DNA from: Alphaproteobacteria bacterium AO1-B
GTDB taxonomy: Bacteria > Pseudomonadota > Alphaproteobacteria > Rhizobiales > Stappiaceae
Reading direction: 5' to 3'
DNA length: 64,000 nt
NCBI GenBank assembly: GCA_001890945.1
Contig: MLAX01000002.1
Span: forward strand, 372,001 to 436,000
Of this stretch, positions 9,624 to 19,278 are shown piece by piece. The translations under genes were made by a program, and so were the position numbers. Numbering within the stretch: position 1 is the first letter of the stretch; each line of letters begins with the position of its first letter. A model generated the notes under the pieces. That model had not been told where the DNA came from, ran no database searches, and worked only from the letters and a program-made list of their open reading frames with translations.

Positions 9624-10841
9624 ATGGAGGAATTCCACAAAATCAAACGGCTCCCGCCGTATGTTTTTGAACAGGTCAATCGCTTGAAAGCAAAGGCGCG
9701 AGCGGCGGGCGCGGATATTATTGATCTCGGTATGGGTAACCCGGATCTGGCAACACCGAAGCACATCGTCGACAAGCTGACCGAGGTCGTTCAGGACCCG
9801 CGCAGCCACCGGTATTCCGCTTCCAAGGGAATTCAGGGTCTGCGCAAGGCTCAGGCATCCTATTACGGCCGTAGGTTTGGCGTGAAGCTCGACCCGGACA
9901 CACAGGTGATTGCAACACTTGGCTCCAAGGAAGGCTTTGCCAACATGGCCCAGGCGATTTCCGCGCCAGGCGATGTGATCCTGAGCCCCAATCCAAGCTA
10001 TCCGATCCACACGTTCGGGTTCCTGATGGCCGGAGCCTCGATCCGTAACATTCCGGCTGAGCCGAACAGTGGCTTCTTTGAAGCGCTGGAACGCGCGGTC
10101 ATTCACTCTGTGCCGAAACCGATCGCGATCATTCTGTGTTATCCGGCCAACCCGACAGCGTATTGCGCGGACCTCGATTTCTATAAGGACGTCGTGGCTT
10201 TTGCGCGCAAGCACAACATCTTCATTCTCTCGGATCTTGCCTATTCAGAGATCTACTTCGGAGACACCCCGCCGCCGTCTGTCTTGCAGGTGCCGGGTGC
10301 AATGGACGTCACCGTCGAATTTACATCTTTGTCCAAGACGTTCTCCATGCCGGGTTGGCGGATGGGTTTCGCGGTTGGTAATGAGCGCCTGATTGGCGCC
10401 CTTGGACGGGTGAAATCCTATCTTGACTACGGCGCTTTCACACCGATCCAGGTTGCTGCCACAGCGGCGCTGAACGGTCCGGATGATTGTATCCGTGAAA
10501 CCCGTGAGATCTACAAGAAGCGCCGGGATGTTGTCGTTGAGAGCTTCGGCCGGGCCGGTTGGGATATTCCAGCGCCGGAAGCCAGCATGTTCTGCTGGGC
10601 CCCGATCCCGGAAAAGTTCCGGTCTCTCGGCAGTTTGGAGTTCTCCAAATTGCTGCTGGAACGCGCCGACGTTGCGGTCGCACCGGGCATCGGTTTTGGC
10701 GAATACGGTGACGGGTTTGTCCGCATTGGTCTCGTTGAAAACGAGCAGCGGTTGCGCCAGGCGGCAAGAAATGTCCGCCGGTTCCTTGAAACTGCGGAGC
10801 AAAAGCTGCACAACGTCATCCCGCTTGAGACTTCTCGCTGA
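9624..10841 (+). CDS. alaC: Class I/II PLP aminotransferase (AlaC/DapL-like)
   Basis: Fold-type I PLP enzyme of 405 residues. Seen: IDLGMGNPD near the start, substrate loop RYSASKGI, YPANPT, and the PLP lysine K238 in SLSKTFSMPGWR. The family contains glutamate-pyruvate transaminases and LL-diaminopimelate aminotransferase-like proteins; in alphaproteobacteria this gene commonly precedes hom, as here (22 bp apart), which favours a role in alanine or aspartate-family amino acid metabolism. Exact substrate is an inference. Confidence 0.85.
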   Translation: MEEFHKIKRLPPYVFEQVNRLKAKARAAGADIIDLGMGNPDLATPKHIVDKLTEVVQDPRSHRYSASKGIQGLRKAQASYYGRRFGVKLDPDTQVIATLGSKEGFANMAQAISAPGDVILSPNPSYPIHTFGFLMAGASIRNIPAEPNSGFFEALERAVIHSVPKPIAIILCYPANPTAYCADLDFYKDVVAFARKHNIFILSDLAYSEIYFGDTPPPSVLQVPGAMDVTVEFTSLSKTFSMPGWRMGFAVGNERLIGALGRVKSYLDYGAFTPIQVAATAALNGPDDCIRETREIYKKRRDVVVESFGRAGWDIPAPEASMFCWAPIPEKFRSLGSLEFSKLLLERADVAVAPGIGFGEYGDGFVRIGLVENEQRLRQAARNVRRFLETAEQKLHNVIPLETSR

Positions 10842-10863
10842 ATAGAATTGGATTAATTCCCGA

Positions 10864-12183
10864 ATGGCAGACGCATTGAAAATCGGCGTGGCCGGCCTTG
10901 GAACGGTCGGTGCGTCCGTGGTGCAACTCCTGGAAAAGCACGCTGGCCAGATTGAACGTAGGACCGGTCGGTCCTTGACGGTTACAGCTGTTAGTGCCCG
11001 GAACCGGACGCGGGACCGGGGAATTGATACAGGCGGCTTCACCTGGTTCGATGATCCGGTGGCCATGGCGAATGAAGCAGAGCTCGATATTTTTGTTGAG
11101 CTGATCGGCGGGGAAGACGGACCGGCCGAGCAAAGCGTTCGCGCAGCGCTTAGCCGCGGTGTGCATGTCGTGACGGCCAACAAGGCTTTGATAGCCAAAC
11201 ACGGTGTGGATCTGGCCCGCGTCGCAGAGGCGAACAACGCTTGCCTCAACTATGAGGCGGCAGTCGCGGGCGGAATTCCGATCGTGAAAACCATGCGCGA
11301 GTCTCTTGCTGGCAATGAAGTCAGCCGCGTCTACGGCATCTTGAACGGCACGTGCAATTATATCCTGACGCGGATGGAAGCCGAAGGCATCAGCTTCGAA
11401 GACTGCCTGGCTGATGCGCAGCGGCTTGGTTATGCGGAAGCCGATCCGACCTTCGACATTGAAGGCAACGATACGGCACACAAGCTTGCGATCCTGACAA
11501 GCCTTGCCTTTGGCACCGAGATTGATGCCGACAGCATTTTCATGGAAGGCATTACTTCCATTACAACGGCCGATATCCAGGCTGCCGACGAGCTCGGCTT
11601 CCGGATCAAGCTGCTCGGTGTTGCACAGCGCACCGACACGGGCATCGAACAACGCGTTCACCCGACAATGGTGCCGAAATCGTCCGCGATTGCACGGATC
11701 GACGGCGTTCTGAACGCTGTTGCCGTCGACGGTGATTACGTCGGTGAGATCGTGCTGGTTGGGCCGGGTGCCGGTGGGAACGCGACAGCGTCGTCTGTGG
11801 TTGCCGACATTACAGACATTGCCCGGGGCGACGAAACACCCGTTCTTGGTATGCCGGCAACAGATCTGGTTCCGTATGAGCGAGCCCGGATGCGCCTTCA
11901 CGAGGGTGGCTATTATATTCGGCTGTCGGTCTACGATCGTCCGGGCGCGTTCGGTGAGATTGCCCGCTGCATGGGCGATGCCGGTATCTCGCTTGAGTCC
12001 ATCGTTCAAAAACGGGCAGCGGCAGAAGACCGAGACCGCGACAGTGCGGATGCGCCGCAACCGGTCATCCTGATCACCTATGAAACAACCGAGATCGCCA
12101 TCAAAGAAGCGCTGGATGTAGTCATGTCGAAAGGCGTGGTCGCAGAACAGCCTCAGATGATCCGGATCGAAAAACTGAAGTAA
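10864..12183 (+). CDS. hom: Homoserine dehydrogenase
   Basis: NAD(P)-dependent reduction of aspartate semialdehyde to homoserine for threonine and methionine synthesis. Seen over 439 residues: N-terminal nucleotide fold GVAGLGTVGAS, the catalytic-domain signature GILNGTCNYIL followed by EADPTFDIEGNDTAHK, and a C-terminal ACT domain (about 350-430), the usual site of threonine feedback. Located between the aminotransferase gene and glpX in a same-strand run. Confidence 0.96.
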   Translation: MADALKIGVAGLGTVGASVVQLLEKHAGQIERRTGRSLTVTAVSARNRTRDRGIDTGGFTWFDDPVAMANEAELDIFVELIGGEDGPAEQSVRAALSRGVHVVTANKALIAKHGVDLARVAEANNACLNYEAAVAGGIPIVKTMRESLAGNEVSRVYGILNGTCNYILTRMEAEGISFEDCLADAQRLGYAEADPTFDIEGNDTAHKLAILTSLAFGTEIDADSIFMEGITSITTADIQAADELGFRIKLLGVAQRTDTGIEQRVHPTMVPKSSAIARIDGVLNAVAVDGDYVGEIVLVGPGAGGNATASSVVADITDIARGDETPVLGMPATDLVPYERARMRLHEGGYYIRLSVYDRPGAFGEIARCMGDAGISLESIVQKRAAAEDRDRDSADAPQPVILITYETTEIAIKEALDVVMSKGVVAEQPQMIRIEKLK

Positions 12184-12231
12184 GTCAAACGTCCCGCGGA
12201 CGTGCGGAACGGGGGAAAAGCGGAGATGTTG

Positions 12232-13227
12232 ATGTCCAACACAGAACACCAGCCAGCCAGCGGGCTTGACCGGATCCTGACATTGGAACTGGCGCGTGTT
12301 GCCGAAAGAGCAGCTGTTTCAGCCGCCCGGTTGCGCGGTCATGGCGATGAAATGGCCGCCGACCAGGCAGCTGTTGATGCGATGCGCCGTGAATTAAACC
12401 GCCTTCCGATCGACGGCACGGTGGTGATCGGCGAAGGCGAGCGTGACGAAGCTCCGATGCTTTACATTGGCGAGAATGTCGGCACCAAGCAGGGCCCGAA
12501 AGTGGACATCGCTTTGGACCCACTGGAAGGCACGACCATCTGCGCAAAGAACCTGCCGAACTCTCTCGCCGTCATCGCGCTGGCTCCCGAAGGTGACCTT
12601 TTGAATGCGCCGGACAGCTACATGGACAAGATCGCGATCGGTCCGGGCTATTCGGATGGCCTGATCGATCTGGATGCGCCAATTGCGGACAACCTGGCCG
12701 CCGTTGCCAAGGAAAAAGGCGTCAAGATCGAAGAAGTGACAGCTTGTGTCCTCGACCGTCCGCGCCATGCACGTCTGATTGAAGAAATCCGGGCGACAGG
12801 TGCTGCGATCCGCCTAATTGGCGATGGCGATGTGGCTGGTGTGATCCACACCACCGATCCGGAGGAAACCGGCATCGACCTTTATGCAGGTATCGGCGGA
12901 GCACCGGAAGGCGTTCTGGCGGCTGCGGCGCTGCGCTGTATCGGCGGTCAAATGCAGTCTCGTCTGGTGATCACCCGCGACGAGCAGGTCGAACGCGCCC
13001 ACCGGATGGGCATCGACGACATCAAGAAGAAATACACGCTGGAAGAAATGGCCGGTCCGGACGTTCTGTTCGCCGCAACCGGTGTGACGGACGGCAACTT
13101 CCTGCAGGGCGTGCGCTTCGGCCGTAATCACATTACCACGCACACTGTGGTCATGCGGTCCTCTACGGGGACTGTCCGCTACATCAAGGCCCAGCACACT
13201 CAGCTGGAAAAGTTCCACCTGGACTAA
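12232..13227 (+). CDS. glpX: Class II fructose-1,6-bisphosphatase
   Basis: Dephosphorylates fructose-1,6-bisphosphate in gluconeogenesis. GlpX-type motifs seen: GEGERDEAPML, DPLEGTTICAKN, GDGDVAGVI, ATGVTDGNFL. Three possible starts lie in frame; GGAG 7 nt before the ATG at 12232 favours that one (331 residues). Follows hom by about 50 bp and precedes recJ by 10 bp, the usual alphaproteobacterial order. Confidence 0.95.
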   Translation: MSNTEHQPASGLDRILTLELARVAERAAVSAARLRGHGDEMAADQAAVDAMRRELNRLPIDGTVVIGEGERDEAPMLYIGENVGTKQGPKVDIALDPLEGTTICAKNLPNSLAVIALAPEGDLLNAPDSYMDKIAIGPGYSDGLIDLDAPIADNLAAVAKEKGVKIEEVTACVLDRPRHARLIEEIRATGAAIRLIGDGDVAGVIHTTDPEETGIDLYAGIGGAPEGVLAAAALRCIGGQMQSRLVITRDEQVERAHRMGIDDIKKKYTLEEMAGPDVLFAATGVTDGNFLQGVRFGRNHITTHTVVMRSSTGTVRYIKAQHTQLEKFHLD

Positions 13228-13237
13228 GTCTGAACGC

Positions 13238-15058
13238 ATGCTGACAGGATTTGGCGAAGACGATAAAGGGCGCCTCGTACTCGGGGTTGCCCGCTCCGCC
13301 AATGACAATGCATGGCGGGAGCGCCTGAGCTCCGCTGAAGCGCGCGCCGCGATGGCGATCTCGCAACAGCACGGGTTGCCCGACGTTTTGGCCCGCGTCA
13401 TAGCAGCGCGTGGTGTTGCTGCTGAAGACGCTTCGGCGTTTCTCGAACCATCCCTCAAGACCCTGATGCCGGACCCGAGCAGCCTCGTTGACATGGACGC
13501 AGCTGTGGCTCGCGTAGCCGATGCGGTTCAGGCAGAGAAGAAGATAGCAATCTTCGGCGACTACGACGTCGATGGCGCCACTTCGTCCGCGGTACTGGCA
13601 AAGTATCTCCAATGGATGGGGCTTGACCCGGTCATCCATATTCCCGACAGGATCATTGAGGGGTACGGCCCAAACGGACCTGCAATCGAGAACCTCCAAG
13701 CGGGCGGGGCAGAACTGCTGATTACGCTCGACTGCGGCAGTACCTCTTTTGAAGCCTTTGAGACGGCCAGCAAGCTTAACCTCGACGTCGTGGTGATCGA
13801 CCACCACCAGGTTGGTGAAACGCTTCCCGAGGTTCGGGCGCTGGTCAATCCGAACCGGCAGGATGATCTGTCGGGGCAGGGGCATTTGGCGGCCGTGGGC
13901 GTCACCTTTCTCTTTATTGTCGGACTGAACAGGGAACTGCGTCAGCGGGGCGCATTCAACGGCCGTCAGGCGCCAGATCTGATGGCGCTGCTGGACTTGG
14001 TGGCGCTCGGCACGGTGTGCGATGTGGTGCCGCTTCAAGCCTTGAACCGTGCTTATGTAACGCGTGGGTTGGCAGTCATGCATCAGCGCCAGAACTATGG
14101 GCTGACAGCGCTGTCCGATGCCGCGCGGGTGAGCGGAAAACCGGCCCCTTATCATCTGGGGTTCCTGATCGGTCCGCGGATCAATGCGGGTGGCCGGATC
14201 GGCGATGCGGCTTTGGGTGCACGTCTTCTGACCACAGCGGACCCGCATGAGGCTCGCGTTATTGCCGAACGTCTGGATCAACTGAACACCGAGCGTCAGT
14301 CGATGGAAGCCGTGATGCTCGAACAGGCAGGAGCCGAGGCCGCAGTGGCCATCGAACAGCGGAACCCGGCCGTTCTATTGACAGGATCCAACGATTGGCA
14401 CCCGGGGATCGTCGGCCTGATCGCGTCGCGGCTCAAGGAAGCGCATCGCCGGCCAGCCTTTGCAATTGCCTATGATGAAACGGGCAAGGGGACTGGATCC
14501 GGACGGTCAATCACCGGCGTGGACCTTGGCAAGGCTGTGCGGCAGGCTGTCGACGACGGGCTTTTGGAAAAGGGCGGCGGACATGCCATGGCGGCAGGGT
14601 TGACGGTCCGCCAGGAAAAGGCTGCAGATCTGGAAGCCTTCTTCAACGACGTCCTAAAAGATGATGTTGAAGCCGCAACGGCGCACCGGGAACTGAAGAT
14701 CGACGCGGCACTGACTGCAACGGGTGCAAACCTCGATCTGATGAACATGCTGGAAAAGGCCGGCCCGTATGGCGCGGGTCATTCCGAGCCGGTGTTTGCG
14801 TTTCCTGCGCACCGAATCTCTTTCGCCGATGTCGTGGGCAAGGGCCATGTTCGGGCGACACTTGCGGCTGGTGACGGCACTGCGCTCAAAGGGATCTGCT
14901 TCAAGGCAGAAGACAAACCCCACGGCCAGATGCTTCTGGAAGGCCGTGGCCGCAACCTGCACGTTGCGGGGACCCTGTCCATTGACACCTGGCAGGGGAC
15001 GCCGAAAGTGCAGCTGCGCATCCTGGACGTCGCGGACCCGCAAAAGACCAGGCTTTAA
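13238..15058 (+). CDS. recJ: Single-stranded-DNA exonuclease RecJ
   Basis: 5'-3' exonuclease on single-stranded DNA for recombination and repair. DHH-family motifs seen: FGDYDVDGATS near residue 107, DCGSTS, VVIDHHQ near 187, GPRINAGGRIGDA, and the DHHA1 region GWHPGIVG-like (here NDWHPGIVGLIASRL) and GGGHAMAAG. 606 residues, normal length. It starts 10 bp after glpX and its stop overlaps the convergent LysE gene end by 4 bp. Confidence 0.96.
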   Translation: MLTGFGEDDKGRLVLGVARSANDNAWRERLSSAEARAAMAISQQHGLPDVLARVIAARGVAAEDASAFLEPSLKTLMPDPSSLVDMDAAVARVADAVQAEKKIAIFGDYDVDGATSSAVLAKYLQWMGLDPVIHIPDRIIEGYGPNGPAIENLQAGGAELLITLDCGSTSFEAFETASKLNLDVVVIDHHQVGETLPEVRALVNPNRQDDLSGQGHLAAVGVTFLFIVGLNRELRQRGAFNGRQAPDLMALLDLVALGTVCDVVPLQALNRAYVTRGLAVMHQRQNYGLTALSDAARVSGKPAPYHLGFLIGPRINAGGRIGDAALGARLLTTADPHEARVIAERLDQLNTERQSMEAVMLEQAGAEAAVAIEQRNPAVLLTGSNDWHPGIVGLIASRLKEAHRRPAFAIAYDETGKGTGSGRSITGVDLGKAVRQAVDDGLLEKGGGHAMAAGLTVRQEKAADLEAFFNDVLKDDVEAATAHRELKIDAALTATGANLDLMNMLEKAGPYGAGHSEPVFAFPAHRISFADVVGKGHVRATLAAGDGTALKGICFKAEDKPHGQMLLEGRGRNLHVAGTLSIDTWQGTPKVQLRILDVADPQKTRL

Positions 15059-15681
15059 CGTTCCTGCAACGCCAGTCGAACACCGAGAATGCAGAAAATC
15101 GTCCCGACGGCTTTTCCTTGCCATTTCAAGATGACGGGATTGCGCCGGACCAATCCGCCAAGTGTACCGGCGCCCAAGGCAAAGACGATCGTGCTGAATA
15201 GCCCGAGGGCGACAAAAATAAATCCGAGAATTGTCAGTTGAAGCAGCACGTAACCGTTTTCGGGCTGCACGAACTGCGGCAAAAAAGCCAAAAAGAAGAG
15301 GGCGGTTTTTGGGTTTAGAATCTCCGAAATGAAAGCCTGGCGAAAGGCTGTCCCAGTGCTTACGTCCGCAATGCCGTTTCCGAATGACGGAGCAACTTTC
15401 GAAGTGATGGCTTTGATGCCAAGGTAAATCAGATAGGCGGCACCGACGTATTTGATCACCGAAAACAGAAGAGCTGAGGCCGCGATGATCGCTGAGAGGC
15501 CGAATACAGCGAGCAATGTGTGAACGATGTCGCCAGCTGCAATCCCGGCGCCTGTCGCGATGCCGACTTTTGGTCCCGACGTTGTCGCCCGTGCGATTGT
15601 CAAAAGGGTTGCCGGACCTGGAATGAATACAAACCCAAGTACGATTAGACTGTAGGTGATGAGTGTCGGCAGATCGACCAT
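15055..15681 (-). CDS. LysE/RhtB family amino acid exporter
   Basis: Six-helix inner-membrane exporter of about 208 residues. Seen: PGPATLLTIARATTSGPKVG near the N-terminus and GAGIAAGDIVHT, the family signature. The frame opens earlier, but GGAGG 6 nt before the ATG at 15681 fixes the start. Substrate (a neutral or basic amino acid, homoserine lactone and so on) cannot be read from sequence. Confidence 0.9.
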   Translation of the reverse strand: MVDLPTLITYSLIVLGFVFIPGPATLLTIARATTSGPKVGIATGAGIAAGDIVHTLLAVFGLSAIIAASALLFSVIKYVGAAYLIYLGIKAITSKVAPSFGNGIADVSTGTAFRQAFISEILNPKTALFFLAFLPQFVQPENGYVLLQLTILGFIFVALGLFSTIVFALGAGTLGGLVRRNPVILKWQGKAVGTIFCILGVRLALQER

Positions 15682-15820
15682 GGCATCCTCCGTCAAGAAC
15701 CATATCCAATCCATCACGGGCTCAAGATCTGTACAAGGGATTTGTTATCCGCTGCAATTAACCTCCCTCTAACACCCTTGCCGTAGCGTTCATTTCACGA
15801 AGGAATCGTGAGGGTTGAGT

Positions 15821-16012
15821 ATGCGTACTCAGAATGAGTTGGCACCGTATTTCCGCGAGATCGACCGGCGGACAGACCGGGCTCTTGAAGGTGTTCGGGA
15901 AGTTAGAAAATCTGCAAAGTTGCGGGCGCTTCCGGCCGAACCCAAGCCGTGGTTCATAAATACCGGCTTTCTGGTTCTTTTGACGTTTTTTGTCGCCTTG
16001 TTCGCGAGCTGA
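15821..16012 (+). CDS. Small single-pass membrane protein
   Basis: 63 residues: a charged N-terminal helix rich in Arg and Glu, then a C-terminal hydrophobic segment (FINTGFLVLLTFFVALFAS) suggesting a tail-anchored protein. AGGG lies 6 nt before the ATG. No family recognised; coding potential rests on the ribosome site, the clean frame and the membrane tail. Confidence 0.5.
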   Translation: MRTQNELAPYFREIDRRTDRALEGVREVRKSAKLRALPAEPKPWFINTGFLVLLTFFVALFAS

Positions 16013-16095
16013 ACCAAACCGTCTATCATCGGCCTTGAACTGATACGCAAGGTCCAGCTATGTCGGCTGCTTAGTACTGAAATGGGGCGGGCAGC

Positions 16096-16986
16096 ATGAC
16101 CGAATATCCGATTTCACTTTGGTCCTTCAATCTCGGTAGAGCGCCCAGATCTGTGGCCGCGCTCGCTGACATGATTGCGGAGGGGCTCGAGAGGGCAGCG
16201 TCGGAAGGCGCAAAACTTCTCGTCCTGCCGGAATACCTCGCCGAGACATGCCTTGCCTTCAAACCGGCAGGACTTCGGCCAGATCAGGAAATGAGCTTTC
16301 TGGCTGATGTTGGTGACGATCTGTTTCCGCTGCTGTCCGAATTGCCGCAAAAGACAGGCGTCTCATTGTTGGCCGGGACATGGCCGGTGAAAACACCCTG
16401 CGGGATTACAAATACAGCGGTTCTGCTGACCGCTGATGGCCGCGAAATCCGCCAAGATAAATTAAGCCTCACACCCTTTGAGCAGGAAGAAGACATCTGG
16501 CATCTGGTGCCTGGAACGGAGCTGAAGGTGTTTGAGCTGGATGGTCTGAAGATGGCCATCCTGATCTGCCTGGACATTGAAATGCCGGCGCTGAGCTGTC
16601 TTCTTGCCAAAGAAAAAGTCGACCTCATCCTCGTACCGTCGATGACGGAAAAACTCTCCGGCTATCACCGTGTGTTCGGTTGTGCAAAAGCGCGGGCGGT
16701 CGAATTGATGTGCGCCGTTGCAGCCTGCGGCGTTGTAGGCCGTGCGGAAGGCACAACGCAGAACGACACGAATGTTTCCGGAGCTGCGCTCTATGTGCCG
16801 TGTGAAGAAGAGCTTGGATTCGAAGGTGTTGGCGCTGAACTGAAGCCGACAGGCGGCGTCGGCGGTGAAGAATTATTTCTAACCACGCCAGTTCCAGTCG
16901 GCGTGATTCGAGCCTTGCGCGACGGCGGTGCAGAGGTTTGGCCGGGCGCTTGGACGGCCGAAAACGTAACACTTTTGAAAATGTGA
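16096..16986 (+). CDS. Carbon-nitrogen hydrolase (nitrilase superfamily)
   Basis: Cleaves a non-peptide C-N bond. The E-K-C triad is visible at E46 (VLPEYLAE), K122 (RQDKLSL) and C158 (LICLDIEMP). 296 residues, normal length, no signal peptide. Substrate unknown; branch members include omega-amidases and N-carbamoyl amidohydrolases. A short hairpin with a T6 tail follows the stop. Confidence 0.88.
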   Translation: MTEYPISLWSFNLGRAPRSVAALADMIAEGLERAASEGAKLLVLPEYLAETCLAFKPAGLRPDQEMSFLADVGDDLFPLLSELPQKTGVSLLAGTWPVKTPCGITNTAVLLTADGREIRQDKLSLTPFEQEEDIWHLVPGTELKVFELDGLKMAILICLDIEMPALSCLLAKEKVDLILVPSMTEKLSGYHRVFGCAKARAVELMCAVAACGVVGRAEGTTQNDTNVSGAALYVPCEEELGFEGVGAELKPTGGVGGEELFLTTPVPVGVIRALRDGGAEVWPGAWTAENVTLLKM

Positions 16987-17006
16987 CACTCATTGCGTAG
17001 TTTTAA

Positions 17007-17035
17007 TGCGCATATGCGCACAATGTGCGTTTTTT
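17007..17035 (+). terminator. Palindrome and short terminator-like hairpin
   Basis: A perfect 14-bp palindrome TGCGCATATGCGCA at 17007-17020 overlaps a second hairpin CGCAC-AAT-GTGCG (17017-17029) that is followed by T6. The second looks like a weak terminator for the hydrolase gene; the first could be an operator for the Nudix gene starting about 80 bp later. Confidence 0.5.
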
Positions 17036-17099
17036 GCTAGACGGCAAACAAACTGCGCTATATAAGCCAGCGTCTCAACTTCACCATTCTAGGATTGGT

Positions 17100-17585
17100 A
17101 TGGCTTTTGCCCCGACGATATCGGCGTTCGACGCCTCGTGGCTGCGCGGTTTTGCTGGTTTGTTTGTCAAACCGGCCCGCCTGCAGATCGCGGCGTTGTG
17201 TTGCCGGAAGGGCGAACAAGAGCATGAGATCCTTCTCGTGTCGACACGGGACACCGGCCGGTTGATTTTGCCGAAAGGATGGCCCGAGGCGGACATGCCG
17301 GCCTTCGAGACCGCTCTGCTTGAAGCTTATGAAGAGGCTGGGGTGATCGGCAAGGCAGATCATCGGCCTCTGGGCAGTTTTCGGTCCTACAAGGGGCTCG
17401 CAAGTGGCTTGAAACTGCGCACCAAAGTGCTTGTGTTCAAGGTGGAGTTTGAAAGCCAAGTCGATAATTTTCCTGAGCTGGGGCAACGCAAGCGCATTTG
17501 GATGCCTGTCTCTGAGGCCATTGAAAAGGCTGATGAACCGGCCTTGCGGCGTTTCTTGAAGCGGCATCGCAACCAGCTTTTCTAA
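17100..17585 (+). CDS. Nudix hydrolase
   Basis: Hydrolyses a nucleoside-diphosphate-linked or polyphosphate substrate. The Nudix box is recognisable in PKGWPEADMP followed by LLEAYEEAGV: the catalytic E-x2-EE-x-G part is kept, but the upstream Glu is Met and the Arg of REUXEE is Leu. The start LPKGWPE with this spacing resembles the diphosphoinositol/diadenosine polyphosphate group. About 161 residues from the ATG at 17100; the frame opens upstream, but that part lacks sense as protein. Confidence 0.8.
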   Translation: MAFAPTISAFDASWLRGFAGLFVKPARLQIAALCCRKGEQEHEILLVSTRDTGRLILPKGWPEADMPAFETALLEAYEEAGVIGKADHRPLGSFRSYKGLASGLKLRTKVLVFKVEFESQVDNFPELGQRKRIWMPVSEAIEKADEPALRRFLKRHRNQLF

Positions 17586-17738
17586 TCGATCTGTCAGAAC
17601 GTTTGAGCGGTCTGTGACACGTCTGCGTCGCAAGGCTGTTGCAAGGCTGCTGGCATATTCAGTTTACTCCGGCGCGGTGCGGACTTGAAGGTCATCGTGC
17701 GACAGGCTGCCGGTAAGCGGATCTGAAAGACGGGTACT

Positions 17739-19253
17739 GTGCGTTCGGGGGACAACCTGACACCAAAGGCACTCGATAAGGATCTCGACCGGGTCGGGTT
17801 TCTTGGCGATGCAGCAGAAGCGATGGGCCGGCGTTTGATTGCGCCCGGGCTTGCCATCTGCTTTTTGGCGGTCTGCGCAATCCTCGCGTCCCTGCAATTT
17901 GCAGCGTCGGATGTATCCAATGTTCTGATCCTGGTTACTGGTGCAACGGTTGGCGGCTATCTCGCCATCACCATTGGCGCCAACGATGTTGCCAACAATG
18001 TCGGGCCTGCCGTCGGCGCGCGGGTGGTCAGCATAACAACGGCGCTGATCATCGCTGCGATTTGCGAAAGTGCTGGCGCGTTGTTGGCTGGTGGTGACGT
18101 GGTCACCACGATTTCAACCGAGATCATCGCGCCAGATGACATCCCTGAAAACTTCCGCTTCATGAAAGCGATGCTGACCGCCATGGCGGCGGCGGCGATC
18201 TGGATCAACATTGCCACGCTCATTGGTGCGCCAGTCTCCACGACCCATACGATTATCGGCGGCGTGGTGGGTGCGGGCGTTGCAGCCAGCAGCTTCGCTG
18301 CGATCAACTGGTCAACGCTTGGGGTCATTGCCGCTACCTGGGTCGCATCGCCTTTCTTGGGCGGACTTGTTGCAGCGCTGCTCCTGGCCTTTATCAATGC
18401 CAAGGTCATCTACACGGACGACAAGCTCGCCGCCGCGCGCTTTTGGTTGCCGATCCTCTTGGGCGGATTGGCTGCGACCTTTACCGCCTATATGACCCAT
18501 AAGGGTCTTCATCGGCTTATTGTTTTGCCGTTTGTCCCGGCAACGCTGGCTCCAATTGTTATGGGGGCTATCGTCTGGGCCATCTACCGGCGGGTTGTCG
18601 CAAGCCAAGCTTTGTTCCTCGACAATCGAACACAGTCTTTGCGCTCTCTCTTTGCGATCCCATTGATTTGTTCAGCTGCTCTTCTGTCGTTTGCGCATGG
18701 CGCGAACGACGTTGCGAACGCGATCGGTCCGCTGGCGGCGATCGTCAACAGCCAGTCCGATGAAATCAATGACTTGCACTACTGGATTCTCGGCCAGCTC
18801 AACCCGGTTGCACCGCTTTGGGTGAGCGCTGTCGGAGCCTTTGGTATTTCAGCCGGCCTTTTACTGTTTGGCCGCCGTCTTGTAACAGTTGTCGGCAAAC
18901 GGATTACCAAGCTGAACCCGATCCGGGCGTTCTGCGTCACGCTGGCAACATCTGGAACGGTGCTGACAGCATCCGGGCTCGGGTTGCCAGTCTCGTCGAC
19001 GCATATCGCGGTGGGCGCAATTTTTGGTGTCGGCCTGTTCCGCGAGTGGTACAGAAATCGGTTCGTGCCGGAGAAGATGAATGGCAAGCGCCATCAGCCT
19101 ATCCGTAACCGGGAAGAACGCCGCCGGCGGCTTTTGGTACGCCGGACCAACCTGGTCACCATCATCGGTGCCTGGATTGTCACGGTCCCCGCGTGCGCTC
19201 TTCTGTCAGCAGGTCTCTTTCATGTGTTCGATTATCTGCTGGTCACACAATAG
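17739..19253 (+). CDS. pit: Inorganic phosphate transporter, PiT family
   Basis: Proton- or cation-coupled low-affinity phosphate permease. Both copies of the PiT signature are seen, GANDVANNVGPAVGARV and HGANDVANAIGPLA, within about ten hydrophobic segments; 504 residues. Start is a GTG; the first 40 residues are polar and cytosolic. No phoU-like gene (pitA accessory) is adjacent. Confidence 0.92.
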   Translation: MRSGDNLTPKALDKDLDRVGFLGDAAEAMGRRLIAPGLAICFLAVCAILASLQFAASDVSNVLILVTGATVGGYLAITIGANDVANNVGPAVGARVVSITTALIIAAICESAGALLAGGDVVTTISTEIIAPDDIPENFRFMKAMLTAMAAAAIWINIATLIGAPVSTTHTIIGGVVGAGVAASSFAAINWSTLGVIAATWVASPFLGGLVAALLLAFINAKVIYTDDKLAAARFWLPILLGGLAATFTAYMTHKGLHRLIVLPFVPATLAPIVMGAIVWAIYRRVVASQALFLDNRTQSLRSLFAIPLICSAALLSFAHGANDVANAIGPLAAIVNSQSDEINDLHYWILGQLNPVAPLWVSAVGAFGISAGLLLFGRRLVTVVGKRITKLNPIRAFCVTLATSGTVLTASGLGLPVSSTHIAVGAIFGVGLFREWYRNRFVPEKMNGKRHQPIRNREERRRRLLVRRTNLVTIIGAWIVTVPACALLSAGLFHVFDYLLVTQ

Positions 19254-19278
19254 CACGCAGTCGTCCAGCGCCAGAGAT

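Noticed and set aside
10816..12249. Long open frame (477 codons) on the minus strand opposite hom
   Set aside because: Exactly mirrors the well-supported hom gene and has His/Arg/Cys-rich composition typical of antisense frames in GC-rich DNA.
13184..14281. 365-codon minus-strand frame opposite recJ
   Set aside because: Lies inside recJ, with no family motif or ribosome site; recJ motifs are complete on the + strand.
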